64,000 nt of DNA. It comes from Candidatus Cloacimonadota bacterium. GTDB lineage: Bacteria; Cloacimonadota; Cloacimonadia; Cloacimonadales; Cloacimonadaceae. The position numbers were made by a program, and so were the translations under genes. A model generated the notes under the pieces. That model made no database searches, was not told the origin of the DNA, and was given only the letters and a program-made list of their open reading frames with translations. The stretch is from positions 1-64,000 of the forward strand of contig JAEZUG010000072.1 in NCBI GenBank assembly GCA_023421135.1. The letters run 5' to 3'. Shown piece after piece: positions 43,162 to 53,200 of this stretch; position 1 is the stretch's first letter, and every line of letters begins with the position of its first letter.

Positions 43162-46022
43162 TTGAGCAGGAGCATCCTATTGATCTGGGAATAGTCTTCT
43201 GTTCTGAGACGGTAGAAATACACTCCGGCAGCCATGTCTCTGCCTTGATCGTCTTTTCCGTCCCAGACGACGTGGTGCAGTCCCTCAGCTTGTGGTGCAT
43301 CGACCAGACTACGCAGCAGTTGTCCTCTTGTGTTGAATACCTGGAGGTTCACTTGACTGCCGGCATTGGCAAGAGAGTAGGAAATGGTGGTGCTGGGGTT
43401 GAAGGGATTGGGATAGTTCTGCGCCAGGCTATTGACCAAGGGGCTCATACCTTGATCTGAACCCGAGGAACTGAGCACGATACTGTATTGGAAGGGGTGT
43501 CCATTGAGGCTTCCCACCAGAGGAATACTGCTGAGAGAGCTGCTGAAAGTGATCCCAATCTCCAGATCCTGTCCATCACTGATACAAATATAGGCATTAC
43601 GGTATAAGAGTTCCATATCGAGAATACCCTCAGGAGCTGATACATCGGTAAGCATGGTGCTGTTGGGCTCGCCCAACACAAAGTCCAGAGCCCGAAGTTC
43701 CTGCGGAGCGCTGAAACTGAGATTCAATCTGGATGTTTCAGCATCATAACTGTAGTCAATCTCAAGCTGCGGGAAGCTTTGGGCTTCGCCGGTTTGCACC
43801 ACAAAACGGTAGCTACTGTCTGTGATATAACGATGCAGCATATAAGCATCAAGAGAATTCAAGATATCATTGTTATCAACGTCTGCGGCTTCCGTTAGTT
43901 GCGGATTCCAGCCCGGGAGATCCGGATTGAGAATGTGGCCAAGAAGCAGGTTGAGATCCGTTTTGTTTACAATACCATCCAGAGTGATGTCACCATGAAT
44001 GATCTGGCTGGAAGCCCTGCCCATGATCTGAACGTCATCTATGCTGATGCCATCGCCAGTGGTATTCTGATCAGTTTGGATTCTGAAGCGTATGTAGCAG
44101 TTTGATCCGGTGAATGCTGCCAGGGAATACGAGAAGTCTTGCCAAGAGGTCTGAGATCCGCTCAGGCTGGCCAGGTTTGACCAGCTTGTACCATTGGAAG
44201 ACGCCTCTATATGGACGAAGTCATAGCCGGATTCCAAGCTGTACTTGGCTCGAAAGCTCAGTGAGGGCTCCTGAACTCCGGACAGGGACACAGGATTGGT
44301 GAGCTTTATGCTTTTATTGATATTGTTGGCATAGTTCCCGCTGGGAGAATCTTTGAGAACGTGGTTGCTACCATCGGTGGAGATTGCCCAGGGCGAGGTT
44401 GCAGTCCAATTGGTAATGCCATCTTCAAAGTCATCCAGGAACAGCGGTTGACTCAGGATTATGGTTTGCTCTGGGTTAGAGGCAGAAATCATTATGTTCC
44501 GGTTTTGAGTGGGGGAACCGCCAGAGCTGATCTGAAGAACGTAATCTCCTTCATATATGGAAGGTACAAAGAACTGGCCATCTGCAGAAGTGGTGAGGGT
44601 TGTGACTGGTGTGGTATTGATTGTGATGACGGCCTGTGGCACCGGATAACCCTCTATATCCCGGATAGTACCCATGAAGGATACCAATTGAGCAGGTTCA
44701 AGCGTGAAGTTCAGAGTTGCTCCCCCATTGGCGGGAATGCTGGCAGGAAGAGTCTGAGAGATGTATCCGGGCGCGCTGGCAGTAACAGAATAAGTGCCAC
44801 CCAGAAGTAAGCGGTGATAATCGCCCAAAGCAGGATCGGTGTGAACAGCACGAGCATTGCCCGCTACTGAGATAGTGGCCTCAAGGGCTAAACCCGAACT
44901 ACTGGTTACTGTGCCGTGCAGGCCTTTCTGGGCATACTCCATGTAGCTCAGGATAGACTCCCGGTTTTGATTCCAATAGGAATCGAGAGTGCTGGCTGCA
45001 GGCCATTTAATACTGCTGACCTCGCAGGTGATGTCTATACAATCCGTATAGCCATAGTTCCAATCCTGGAACGAGCCGGTGATCACATACCAGGCAGCCC
45101 CATTGGTAATGCCTTGGTCGAATTCACCGTTGTACATCGCCGTATATGGAGTTGAATAAGTCAAAGCCATACTGCGCAAAAGAGCATCGTCCGGAGCCAG
45201 GGAGTAAGTATAGTCCCAAGGGTAGTTCATTACCAGGGCTCCCCCGTGATAATTGATGGATTGGACAAAATTTCTACCCCGAGCCCAATTCATGAAGGCT
45301 ACATTTTCCACGCCCCAGGATTCACCATCCGGATGCTCCTCGCCGGTAGGCATGGGAAAATTGCGGTTCAAATCTATCCCGGCCGAATTATAGCGCTGCT
45401 GCAGCACGTATCCATCCGGATTGGCCATGGGATTGATCCAGATTTCGGTGTTATCCACCAGGTTGGTGATTCTCGTATCAGTTCCATAGGAAGATGTGAG
45501 GAGCTGGATCAATCTGATCATCAGGTCATATCCCACCACTTCATCTCCATGGATGGATGAAATGTAGCGGAATTCGGGCTCGACTTCGTCGAGACCGACG
45601 TTGTCGCTGATCTTGAGATACAATAGAGGTCTGTTCTGCCCGCTGCTTCCTATCTGTACCAATTGGCAGATATTGGGATATTGAGCAGCGATGTTACTCA
45701 TGAAAGTGGTGTATTCTGAAATGGAGAGATAGGCATTATCAGGATTGGAGGCATCATTACGGCTTTCCAATTCCGGAGCGTAACGTTCTGTTTTCATGGG
45801 TTGGGGGTCAAAGCCAAGATTCCGGAGCAGAGCTTCTTCTGAGCTCCCCCGCAGATAAGCAATTATGGTGCCTGTGGCATGATTGACATAGTCCACGGAA
45901 ACATTGTTCTGATTCAGGGTCTTAACATCAGTGGGTATGTCCCAGCTCTGAAGTCTTACCTCGTAGGCACATAAGATCGACACAAGAGAGAACAGGAGCA
46001 GTATTATGAGCTGCCTTTTCAT
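43158..46022 (-). CDS. Secreted M14 zinc carboxypeptidase with dockerin and sorting tail
   Basis: I start at ATG 46022 (AAAGGAA upstream), giving a signal peptide and 954 residues. The M14 domain (about 100-390) shows zinc-binding ISSIHGDEVVGYD, INPMANPDGY, LNRNFP, NYHGGALVMNYPWDY, and the catalytic Glu in ITCEVSSIKWP. Then come CarboxypepD_reg-like domains, a jelly-roll domain, a dockerin-like pair of calcium loops (DITLDGIVNKTD and DVDNNDILNSLD), a beta domain, and a FlgD/T9SS-type tail with NYPNPFNPSTTISYSL. It trims C-terminal residues from peptides outside the cell. Its P1 preference cannot be told. Confidence 0.93.
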   Translation of the reverse strand: MKRQLIILLLFSLVSILCAYEVRLQSWDIPTDVKTLNQNNVSVDYVNHATGTIIAYLRGSSEEALLRNLGFDPQPMKTERYAPELESRNDASNPDNAYLSISEYTTFMSNIAAQYPNICQLVQIGSSGQNRPLLYLKISDNVGLDEVEPEFRYISSIHGDEVVGYDLMIRLIQLLTSSYGTDTRITNLVDNTEIWINPMANPDGYVLQQRYNSAGIDLNRNFPMPTGEEHPDGESWGVENVAFMNWARGRNFVQSINYHGGALVMNYPWDYTYSLAPDDALLRSMALTYSTPYTAMYNGEFDQGITNGAAWYVITGSFQDWNYGYTDCIDITCEVSSIKWPAASTLDSYWNQNRESILSYMEYAQKGLHGTVTSSSGLALEATISVAGNARAVHTDPALGDYHRLLLGGTYSVTASAPGYISQTLPASIPANGGATLNFTLEPAQLVSFMGTIRDIEGYPVPQAVITINTTPVTTLTTSADGQFFVPSIYEGDYVLQISSGGSPTQNRNIMISASNPEQTIILSQPLFLDDFEDGITNWTATSPWAISTDGSNHVLKDSPSGNYANNINKSIKLTNPVSLSGVQEPSLSFRAKYSLESGYDFVHIEASSNGTSWSNLASLSGSQTSWQDFSYSLAAFTGSNCYIRFRIQTDQNTTGDGISIDDVQIMGRASSQIIHGDITLDGIVNKTDLNLLLGHILNPDLPGWNPQLTEAADVDNNDILNSLDAYMLHRYITDSSYRFVVQTGEAQSFPQLEIDYSYDAETSRLNLSFSAPQELRALDFVLGEPNSTMLTDVSAPEGILDMELLYRNAYICISDGQDLEIGITFSSSLSSIPLVGSLNGHPFQYSIVLSSSGSDQGMSPLVNSLAQNYPNPFNPSTTISYSLANAGSQVNLQVFNTRGQLLRSLVDAPQAEGLHHVVWDGKDDQGRDMAAGVYFYRLRTEDYSQINRMLLLK

Positions 46023-46098
46023 GTATGTTCCTTTAGTTTTTGCTACTTTTATTGTTCTACCAGCAGCAATTTCCATGCCTAAACCGGATAGAAAAAAA

Positions 46099-46216
46099 GC
46101 CAGGCTAACAGCGATACATGACTGGCATTGCTTAATGCTGCTTCATTCCTGACCTGACATGGTTCACAAGCAGCCATCACCACTGCGCCCGGCAAAGCCA
46201 GACTCTCCGGGAGCCC
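46099..46216 (-). ncRNA. ffs: Signal recognition particle RNA (4.5S-like)
   Basis: Read on the minus strand, the segment has the invariant SRP domain IV: GTGAACCATGTCAGGTCAGG then AATGAAGCAGCA, very close to the known bacterial GTCAGGTCCGGAAGGAAGCAGC. Flanking arms pair, for example GGCTGCTT with the AAGCAGCA side, and CTGGCTTTGC with GCAATGCCAG. Length is about 118, and a run of seven T (46092-46098 complement) follows, giving termination. It partners with Ffh, whose gene is 7 kb away on the same strand. Opposite-strand frames here are not genes. Confidence 0.88.
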
Positions 46217-46238
46217 TTTTTTGTCAAACTGATTTTGC

Positions 46239-47249
46239 TCAGGTATTCTTGGGCTTCACTCTCTGGACAATTCCCTCTCCACAGTTGTTACAGATTCGGA
46301 GGCTGGGTCTGTCTTGCAAGACTTGCTCACGTATCCTGTTCATCCGGGAAGAAAACCACAGATCTTGGAAGCTTTTAGTGTTGATGTTGCCAATGGGCAA
46401 GCTAAGGTCTTTATCGTAGCAGCAGATGGAGAATTCTCCATCATGGTTGATGACCGGTTGGGTCCACAGCCTGCGGCAGCGGTTCAGGATGCCAGTCTTT
46501 ATCTCAAAACCTGAACCGGTAAGCTTGTATCTGCTGTATTTGGGGTTAACGGGTAAAAAGCTCCGATCAGCATTGTTGTAGATCTGCACGGTTTTATATT
46601 CCACTCGTCTTACACCCAGTTCTTTTGCCAGATCTTTCACTTGGGGAATCTCGTGTTCATTGTGCCGCATCATGATGAATTGCCAGACCAGCGCATGCTT
46701 GAGAGAAGGTGTAGCCGCCATGGCTTTCAAATTACCCAGGGCTTTCTGATAATCACCATTTATCCGGTAACGATCGTAGGTCACCTCCGAGATGCCATCC
46801 ATGGAGACAATCAGCTTCCCAATACCCAGCTTAGCCAACTGTGGCACATCCAAATCCAGAGAAGCATTTGTGGAGACAATTGTGAAGAGCTGTTTCTTAT
46901 TGGCATAGTCCAGCATCTCGTAGAAATGTGGATTCAAGAAGGATTCTCCCTGATTCCAAAGCATCAGGATGCCGATCTTGTCGTAAACCTGATCCACAAT
47001 ACTTCTGAAGAGCTCAAGGCTCATCATGCCCCGATTGCGACTGAGACTACCATTACCGCTGGGACACATAGGGCATTTGAGATTGCAGATATTGGTGGGC
47101 TCTATCATCAGGCCCGGCGGGAAGTGGCTCAGAATAACTTTGTGTCTGGCTAGAGACTTGCGGTAGTCCAGCCATGATCCCAAGGCCTGCTTTGCTCTTT
47201 GATATCTGGCAAAGCAGGTTAATATGCGAAAGATTTCCTGGGGAGTCAA
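46239..47249 (-). CDS. Radical SAM/SPASM domain protein
   Basis: The cluster motif is C55-x3-C59-x2-C62 (CNLKCPMC), and the C-terminal SPASM-type part has further cysteines (NRCRRLW, ICCYDKD, ICNNCGEG). The TIM-barrel segments LWNQGESFLNP and IVSMDGISEVTYDRYR fit the group. SPASM enzymes modify peptides, proteins or small molecules; no precursor peptide gene was seen. The TTG start comes one base after the stop of the gingipain-deiminase gene, so the two are tightly linked. The substrate is unknown. Confidence 0.88.
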   Translation of the reverse strand: MTPQEIFRILTCFARYQRAKQALGSWLDYRKSLARHKVILSHFPPGLMIEPTNICNLKCPMCPSGNGSLSRNRGMMSLELFRSIVDQVYDKIGILMLWNQGESFLNPHFYEMLDYANKKQLFTIVSTNASLDLDVPQLAKLGIGKLIVSMDGISEVTYDRYRINGDYQKALGNLKAMAATPSLKHALVWQFIMMRHNEHEIPQVKDLAKELGVRRVEYKTVQIYNNADRSFLPVNPKYSRYKLTGSGFEIKTGILNRCRRLWTQPVINHDGEFSICCYDKDLSLPIGNINTKSFQDLWFSSRMNRIREQVLQDRPSLRICNNCGEGIVQRVKPKNT

Positions 47250-47250
47250 T

Positions 47251-50200
47251 TCAGTTTGCCGTGGTTGAAGCTATTACTCTGAAGAACTTGGCAGAGTTGG
47301 CGCTGATACTCTGACACCAGACAGGAGACGTGGTGGAATCTATCCGATCAAAGCCTGTCTCCGGATTATCGGAGGCATAAATCCAGTAGAATTGTGCCCC
47401 TGGAATCGGATCCCAACTCAGGGTTATCATGTTACTACTTACATTCAGAGAAACGTTGGCTGGAGCTTCTAAAGCACCTGCCTGATTGATAACCAGCCTG
47501 AAAGGATCCATCCTGCCACAGAGGGGCATTGTGCTTCTTCTGCCAGTTGTGTCGTAAGCACTGATCATATAGAACAGAGTATCACCATAGCTTGCTGTAG
47601 GGATGAGGGAGGCATAGTTCAATCCGCTGAGCTGGTTCAGAGTCTGCTTTTGCCATATGCCTTGGGAACCGATCTTGTAGGCCACGTAGGTGGAATCGGG
47701 AACTAGGGGATTGCTATGTCTGATCACGACAGGGAGATTGATGCTATTGTGCGATATCCACTCGGTAACAGGCGTATGGCTCACTGTGATCATCTGACTG
47801 TCAAAGATGGAATTTACCCGGCAATGGATGGCATCAGTACCTTCAAAACTGGTATAAGTATAGCCAGATACTTCATAGCCAGGCATTGCACTACGGTATG
47901 CCTGCAAGGCTGCAGCATCTCCACTTGTGCCCATTTGAGGAACATAGATTCTGGTTCCGTTGATGTAGGCATTGCTATATGGTTCGTCATTGGGCGTATC
48001 AACCCGGAAAACACGATAGGGAGTTCCATAGCTGGAAACCTGGTTATTCCATAGAGATACGACGTTCTCAATAGCGGAATACTGCGCATGACTGGAAGGA
48101 ACGCGCCGGATCATCACTTTATCCACATCGAGAAGTTTGGCCCAGCAATCAATATGATCGATGTAGGTATTGTTGGGGTCTTCATAAAGCCAATAATCTG
48201 TGATTCCCAGATAGTTCTGCATCTGCTGATTGATCTGAGCCTGGGTCATGCTGCTGTTCTCCTCCAATACCAGGCTCGTACTCATTGCTTTGCCTTTTCC
48301 ATCTGTCATGATATTTCCGCCAGTATGGGTTACCGCTAGATCATAGGTGGGGATGCCAAGGTAGTTTGCAATGATTTCTGGAACGGCATCATCGTTTGGC
48401 CGGGGGCGATTGTAGGGAAAATCTATTATCTTGAGAGCATCTTCCCCATCTTTGATAAACCAGGGACCATAATCCCGAGTCCAATAGGAATCTGTGATGG
48501 CAGTTATATAGCGAACATTGGACGTATTCACACCGTTTGCTGTCAGACTTGAAGTGCAATTGCTTTGACTAGCGGCAGAACATAAGATATATAGCAACTT
48601 ATCGGCTGCTAAATCCTGGATCATCGAAAATGGCAAGCCAAAGGGGTAGCGTATCAGGGCTCCCAGGGAGGGCTCCCATTCCGCTATAAATCTGGGTGAA
48701 GTGGGATATGAAGATTGAGCAGGCGTAACCGTTAGTGATATTGGTACATTAAGGCTTGGATTGCTTCCGGCATTTGAGCTGATCAGAATCGTGTCTGAAT
48801 AGTTCCCCTCTATCATACCTGCACTGTTCAGGTTTACAGTAAGCTGCAATGATTCACCCGGAGTGATGGTGCCTGATGATGGAGTAACTGACCACCAATC
48901 CGAGCTCAGAGTGGCACCCTGTGCTGTCAGGTATATCGTTCCATCTATAGTGTGAGGATTGGAACCATACTCATCTCCATTAATAGTCCAGGGTATGGCA
49001 AGTGTCCCAAAAGCAGATTGGATCACACGGACATTCAGTGTCGAAGTAGCAGTCTGACCACCGGTAATGACTCCCCAGGAGCTATCTGTGAGATTTACCC
49101 CAGTCCAAGTGAGAGTTACGCCGGTTCCAAAAGTAGGGCTCGGCGTGAGCTCATAGTCCCCCCCAGTCAAGTTGGTTACTGTGTTTAGAATCACAGTAGA
49201 AGGAAGTTGCAGGCTGATAGATCTGACCCATTCCGCATCATCGCTGCCATTGTAAACTGAAATAACCCAATTCTGGTTCTGACCAGGTATATAATCAATA
49301 GCAGAGCAAGTCACAGTAGAGCCAGTCAAGCTTCTTTCAGCATTTCTGGCTGGGGAGATAGGCTCACGGGATACAGACCAGATCAGGTTCTCAGCCCCTG
49401 TATTGTTGATTGAGAGGTTGGCACTACCATTTGAATCAGGCGCAAGACTTGCTGATATGCTGCTGGGATTAACGGATATTTCTGCTGTTTCTGCCGGGCT
49501 GACTAATACGAGCTTTAGGTTTGGTCTTGATGAAGAAACTGATCCACCTGTGAACACACTGGTTTGATCATATCCATCACTCCGAATATAACGGTAACCA
49601 TTGGTTACTGAAGTGTATTGCACTTGGCCAGAATAAGAATAGGCTTCACTGAACAATCCATAGGCTGTGTCCACAACGATGTTATCGACCCCATTCCACT
49701 GGAACGGAGTGCTTAGAATGTACATGTTCCAGCCAATATCAGAAGGCCGGTAGGAAGTGGATGACCAATACTGAGTAAGGCCGCTGGATATCCATGAGCT
49801 AACATTCAACGCAGTCGTATGCCCCATTCTAATGATGAAGTTTGGCATAGTGACTAAGGGAAGGCCAGTGATATTGAATCCTATCTGGGTTATCGTTCGG
49901 GGACCAGTGATTCCTGCAGAGATAAGCTCGGCTGCAGTATAAACCATCTGACCATGTAAGCTCTTGTAGTAAACACTGATGGGAGATGCCTCTGTGACCC
50001 CAGTTGCTGTTGCCCCGGTTCCCAAGATAACTTCTGTCAGAATCATGCTGGTTGGAGTGGCATTAACAATCTGAGTGGGGTCTGATTCTCCACCACTATA
50101 TACGGCTTTCAGATAGTAGGTATAGGTAGTTTCGTTTAACACATTGCCATCGGTGTAAGTAAGCGCTGTAACCGAAGTAAGCAAGCTTCCATTGCGGAAG

Positions 50201-53200
50201 ACCTTGTATCCGGTTGGGCTGCCACTGAGAGGGGCTTCCCAATTCAGACTCACAATACCATTTCCTCCCGCTGCAGTCAAATTCTGGGGAGGATTGAAGC
50301 TGCTGGGTGAGGTTGAAGCCGGGAAGATTATCCTGTCTATCCAGGCGCAATCGCTTCCATTGGAATCGATGCTATCCTTGCTGTACTCCCACTTCAAGAC
50401 CCTTGTGCCAGCGGAGAGGGTGTAATTTGCCTGAGTCCAACCAACTGTGCCAGACCATTGACCTTGCTGCGCACCATCTATGTAGAACTTCAGATAGTCA
50501 TATCCTGATTCAGAGGATACCTTGTACCAGAATGTGAGGTTACCGCTTGCAGCTAGAATGCGCGTTGTTTGCATTGAAGAGCTCTGACTATGGATAATGG
50601 TCCCACTTTTAGCTGAACGGCTGCCATCGTAAGCATCTGTTCCATCTATCGTCCAGGCCAGTGTTCCCCCCATCACCCATTGGTAGCTGTTGAAGCCGGC
50701 AGATTCAAAATCTTCCAGAATAAGGCCAATATATACGTTTTCATTGCTTGCGTCTGAATAAGATCCTGCTGTTGCACTTACATTCAGAGTAACTAAAGAG
50801 CCGATGCTGATATCGGCTGAAGCTGACAGACTGAAGCTGAGAAGAGTGCTTCCTCCTGCTGCAAGGGGATTAAAGCTTGATGTCCCACTGATGATAGTAA
50901 GGCTTGGATCACTGCACTCGAGGCTTGAACTGCCAGATAATGATGTCGCTGCACCAACATTGCTCAGTCCAACAGTTACCATCACGGTTTCACCTGGATC
51001 CAGCCTGCCATTGTTATTCCCACTTGAGTCATTGATGGTCAGGCTACCCAGGGTGAGATCCGGAGCTCCAAAGACTTGAGTGAAATTGTGTACCCAAGAG
51101 GTAGAACTGCTGGTCATAGTGATAGTAAAGCTGGCATTCAACTGATCGGTGATATTAGCTGCAACATTGAAGCTGAATGCGTTTGTCCGGGTAACGGTAA
51201 CACCCGCTGCCAAGGTTGAGATTGTCTCCGTGGCGTCTGTGATGGTAATTCCCGGAGTACTGCAGCTCAAAGTAGCCGTGATATTGGAGGCAGCGGCAGT
51301 ACCGGTGTTCTTAAAGCCTGTTGAAAATCTCCCTGTTTCATTATACTCAGCCAGATTGTTGTTGCTATCGCTAAAACTATTGCTGACCACACTAAGATAT
51401 GGTCCGTCTCCGGGGATCTGCTGGATACTACCTATATATGTGACTCTATTGAAGGCGGTTACGGTCAGCGTATAGGTCACTGTTCCCGAAGGAGGGCTAA
51501 GGAGGGTTAGCGTTGCTGTTCCCGTACTGTTGGCTATGGCTTTGGCAATGATTGTGTTGTTATACGATAGAGCTACCAGCGCATTTGCGACTCCGGTGTT
51601 GATTGATAGATTGGTTGTGCCAATGGTAAATTGGCTTGGATGAGATACTGTCATAATTTGAGGTGTCTTCGTCCTGATAGTTAAGGCGGCATCTCCAAAT
51701 ATATGCCAGGTCTTAAACATGTTTACACCATCTGAACCGGATGTATTCCCATAAGTATCCATCATTTTACAGGAAGCATTGTAATACAAACCTCCAGTAG
51801 TTGTCTTACTTTGTGCCACCAGCAAGTCGGTAAATTCATCCTGGGCATGCATGGGAGAATTCCAGGATTGATTGATAGTACTAGCGTATATGGCTACTGC
51901 TCCCCCAGTGGCATTACGCATCCAAGCTTCAGCAAAGCAGGTTTGAGAAACGAAGTTCCCATTTACGCAGGCCACATCCATGATAAAGGGGGTTTTGTTG
52001 CCATTTGTGAGTGCAGAGGCATTAGTATTACTAAAACCAGTTGTTACCCATGATGTATCTGAGCCATGACCTACATAGTTAATGAAACCGCGGCCTGCAT
52101 TCACGTTAGTTGTGACAGTCGAAGCAGAAGCACCCGGATCGTAGATTTGATCCACCGAGCTATATCCGTAGTTGAGTAGATCGGTACGTATCAGATTCAT
52201 GTGAGTGATGTCAGACTCACCATTATCTCCCTGGCTACCTCCCCCCTCTGCTGAAGCAATGCCCAAAGCGCGACTGAGCCACGTATCAGCGGTTGTCAAA
52301 TCTCTTTCATAGACAATGGCTTTATTGATCTGAGCAGTTAACTGGGTGGTATTCTCAGCAGAAAAACGTCCAATGAAGATATCGGGATAATTATCGCTTC
52401 CCGCCACCAATGAGAAAGTCGGATCTGAACCACCCCCTCCGGAACTGAGGCTGGGTATCTGAGGAGCGTCTCCAACCAACTGAACATAAGCTAAGCTGGG
52501 GTCCGCATTGTAGCGAGTTTGGATGTAAGTCTGAAGCTGAGCTGCAGTGGTTCCAATACTGGACCATTGTACCAGTTCTGTATCGATACCTTTTTGTCTC
52601 TTCCAGTTTACATAAGGAACGATTGTAGTCATGTAGTTCGTATGACAGATCACCAGCAGTTTTCCGAAACTATCACTAACAGGAGTGTATCTTTGAGAGT
52701 TCCAGTTTACAAAGTGGGTTTCATAGATTGGCAGGAAGTCTCTGGTGATATCTGAACTTTCTCTGGTGAGAGCATTCCTGTCATCTGTCCCTATTGTCGA
52801 GATTCTGATTTTATATGATGTGTAAACCCGGAGTATCCCTGCAACAGGATTGTAGGCAATGGGGTTTGTCTGAACCGTGATACCTCTGAAATCTCTCAGT
52901 ATATAGGGTTCGCCAAGAGATGCGACAAGCTCCGGATAGAAAGCATCCCGATTGTAGGTGTCAGAAAACGTGTACGGCACTAACTCGGGCGCTTGATCTC
53001 TGGTGATGACACCTTTTGATGGTGCAATAGAGAGATCCAGATCCTCCCACTGAAGATCATATACTTCGATATTAGCTGCCGAGGAAGATGGAATAATAAT
53101 GCTGCGGTTGAATACAGGTAGTTCTGGCTTGCCTTTGTCCTGGCGGACTCCTTCTCTGGGAAGTGAGATCTGGTACCACAGACGACTTCCGATCATTGTC

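Noticed and set aside
46159..46419. Plus-strand frame of 86 codons
   Set aside because: It overlaps the SRP RNA and the radical SAM gene on the opposite strand.
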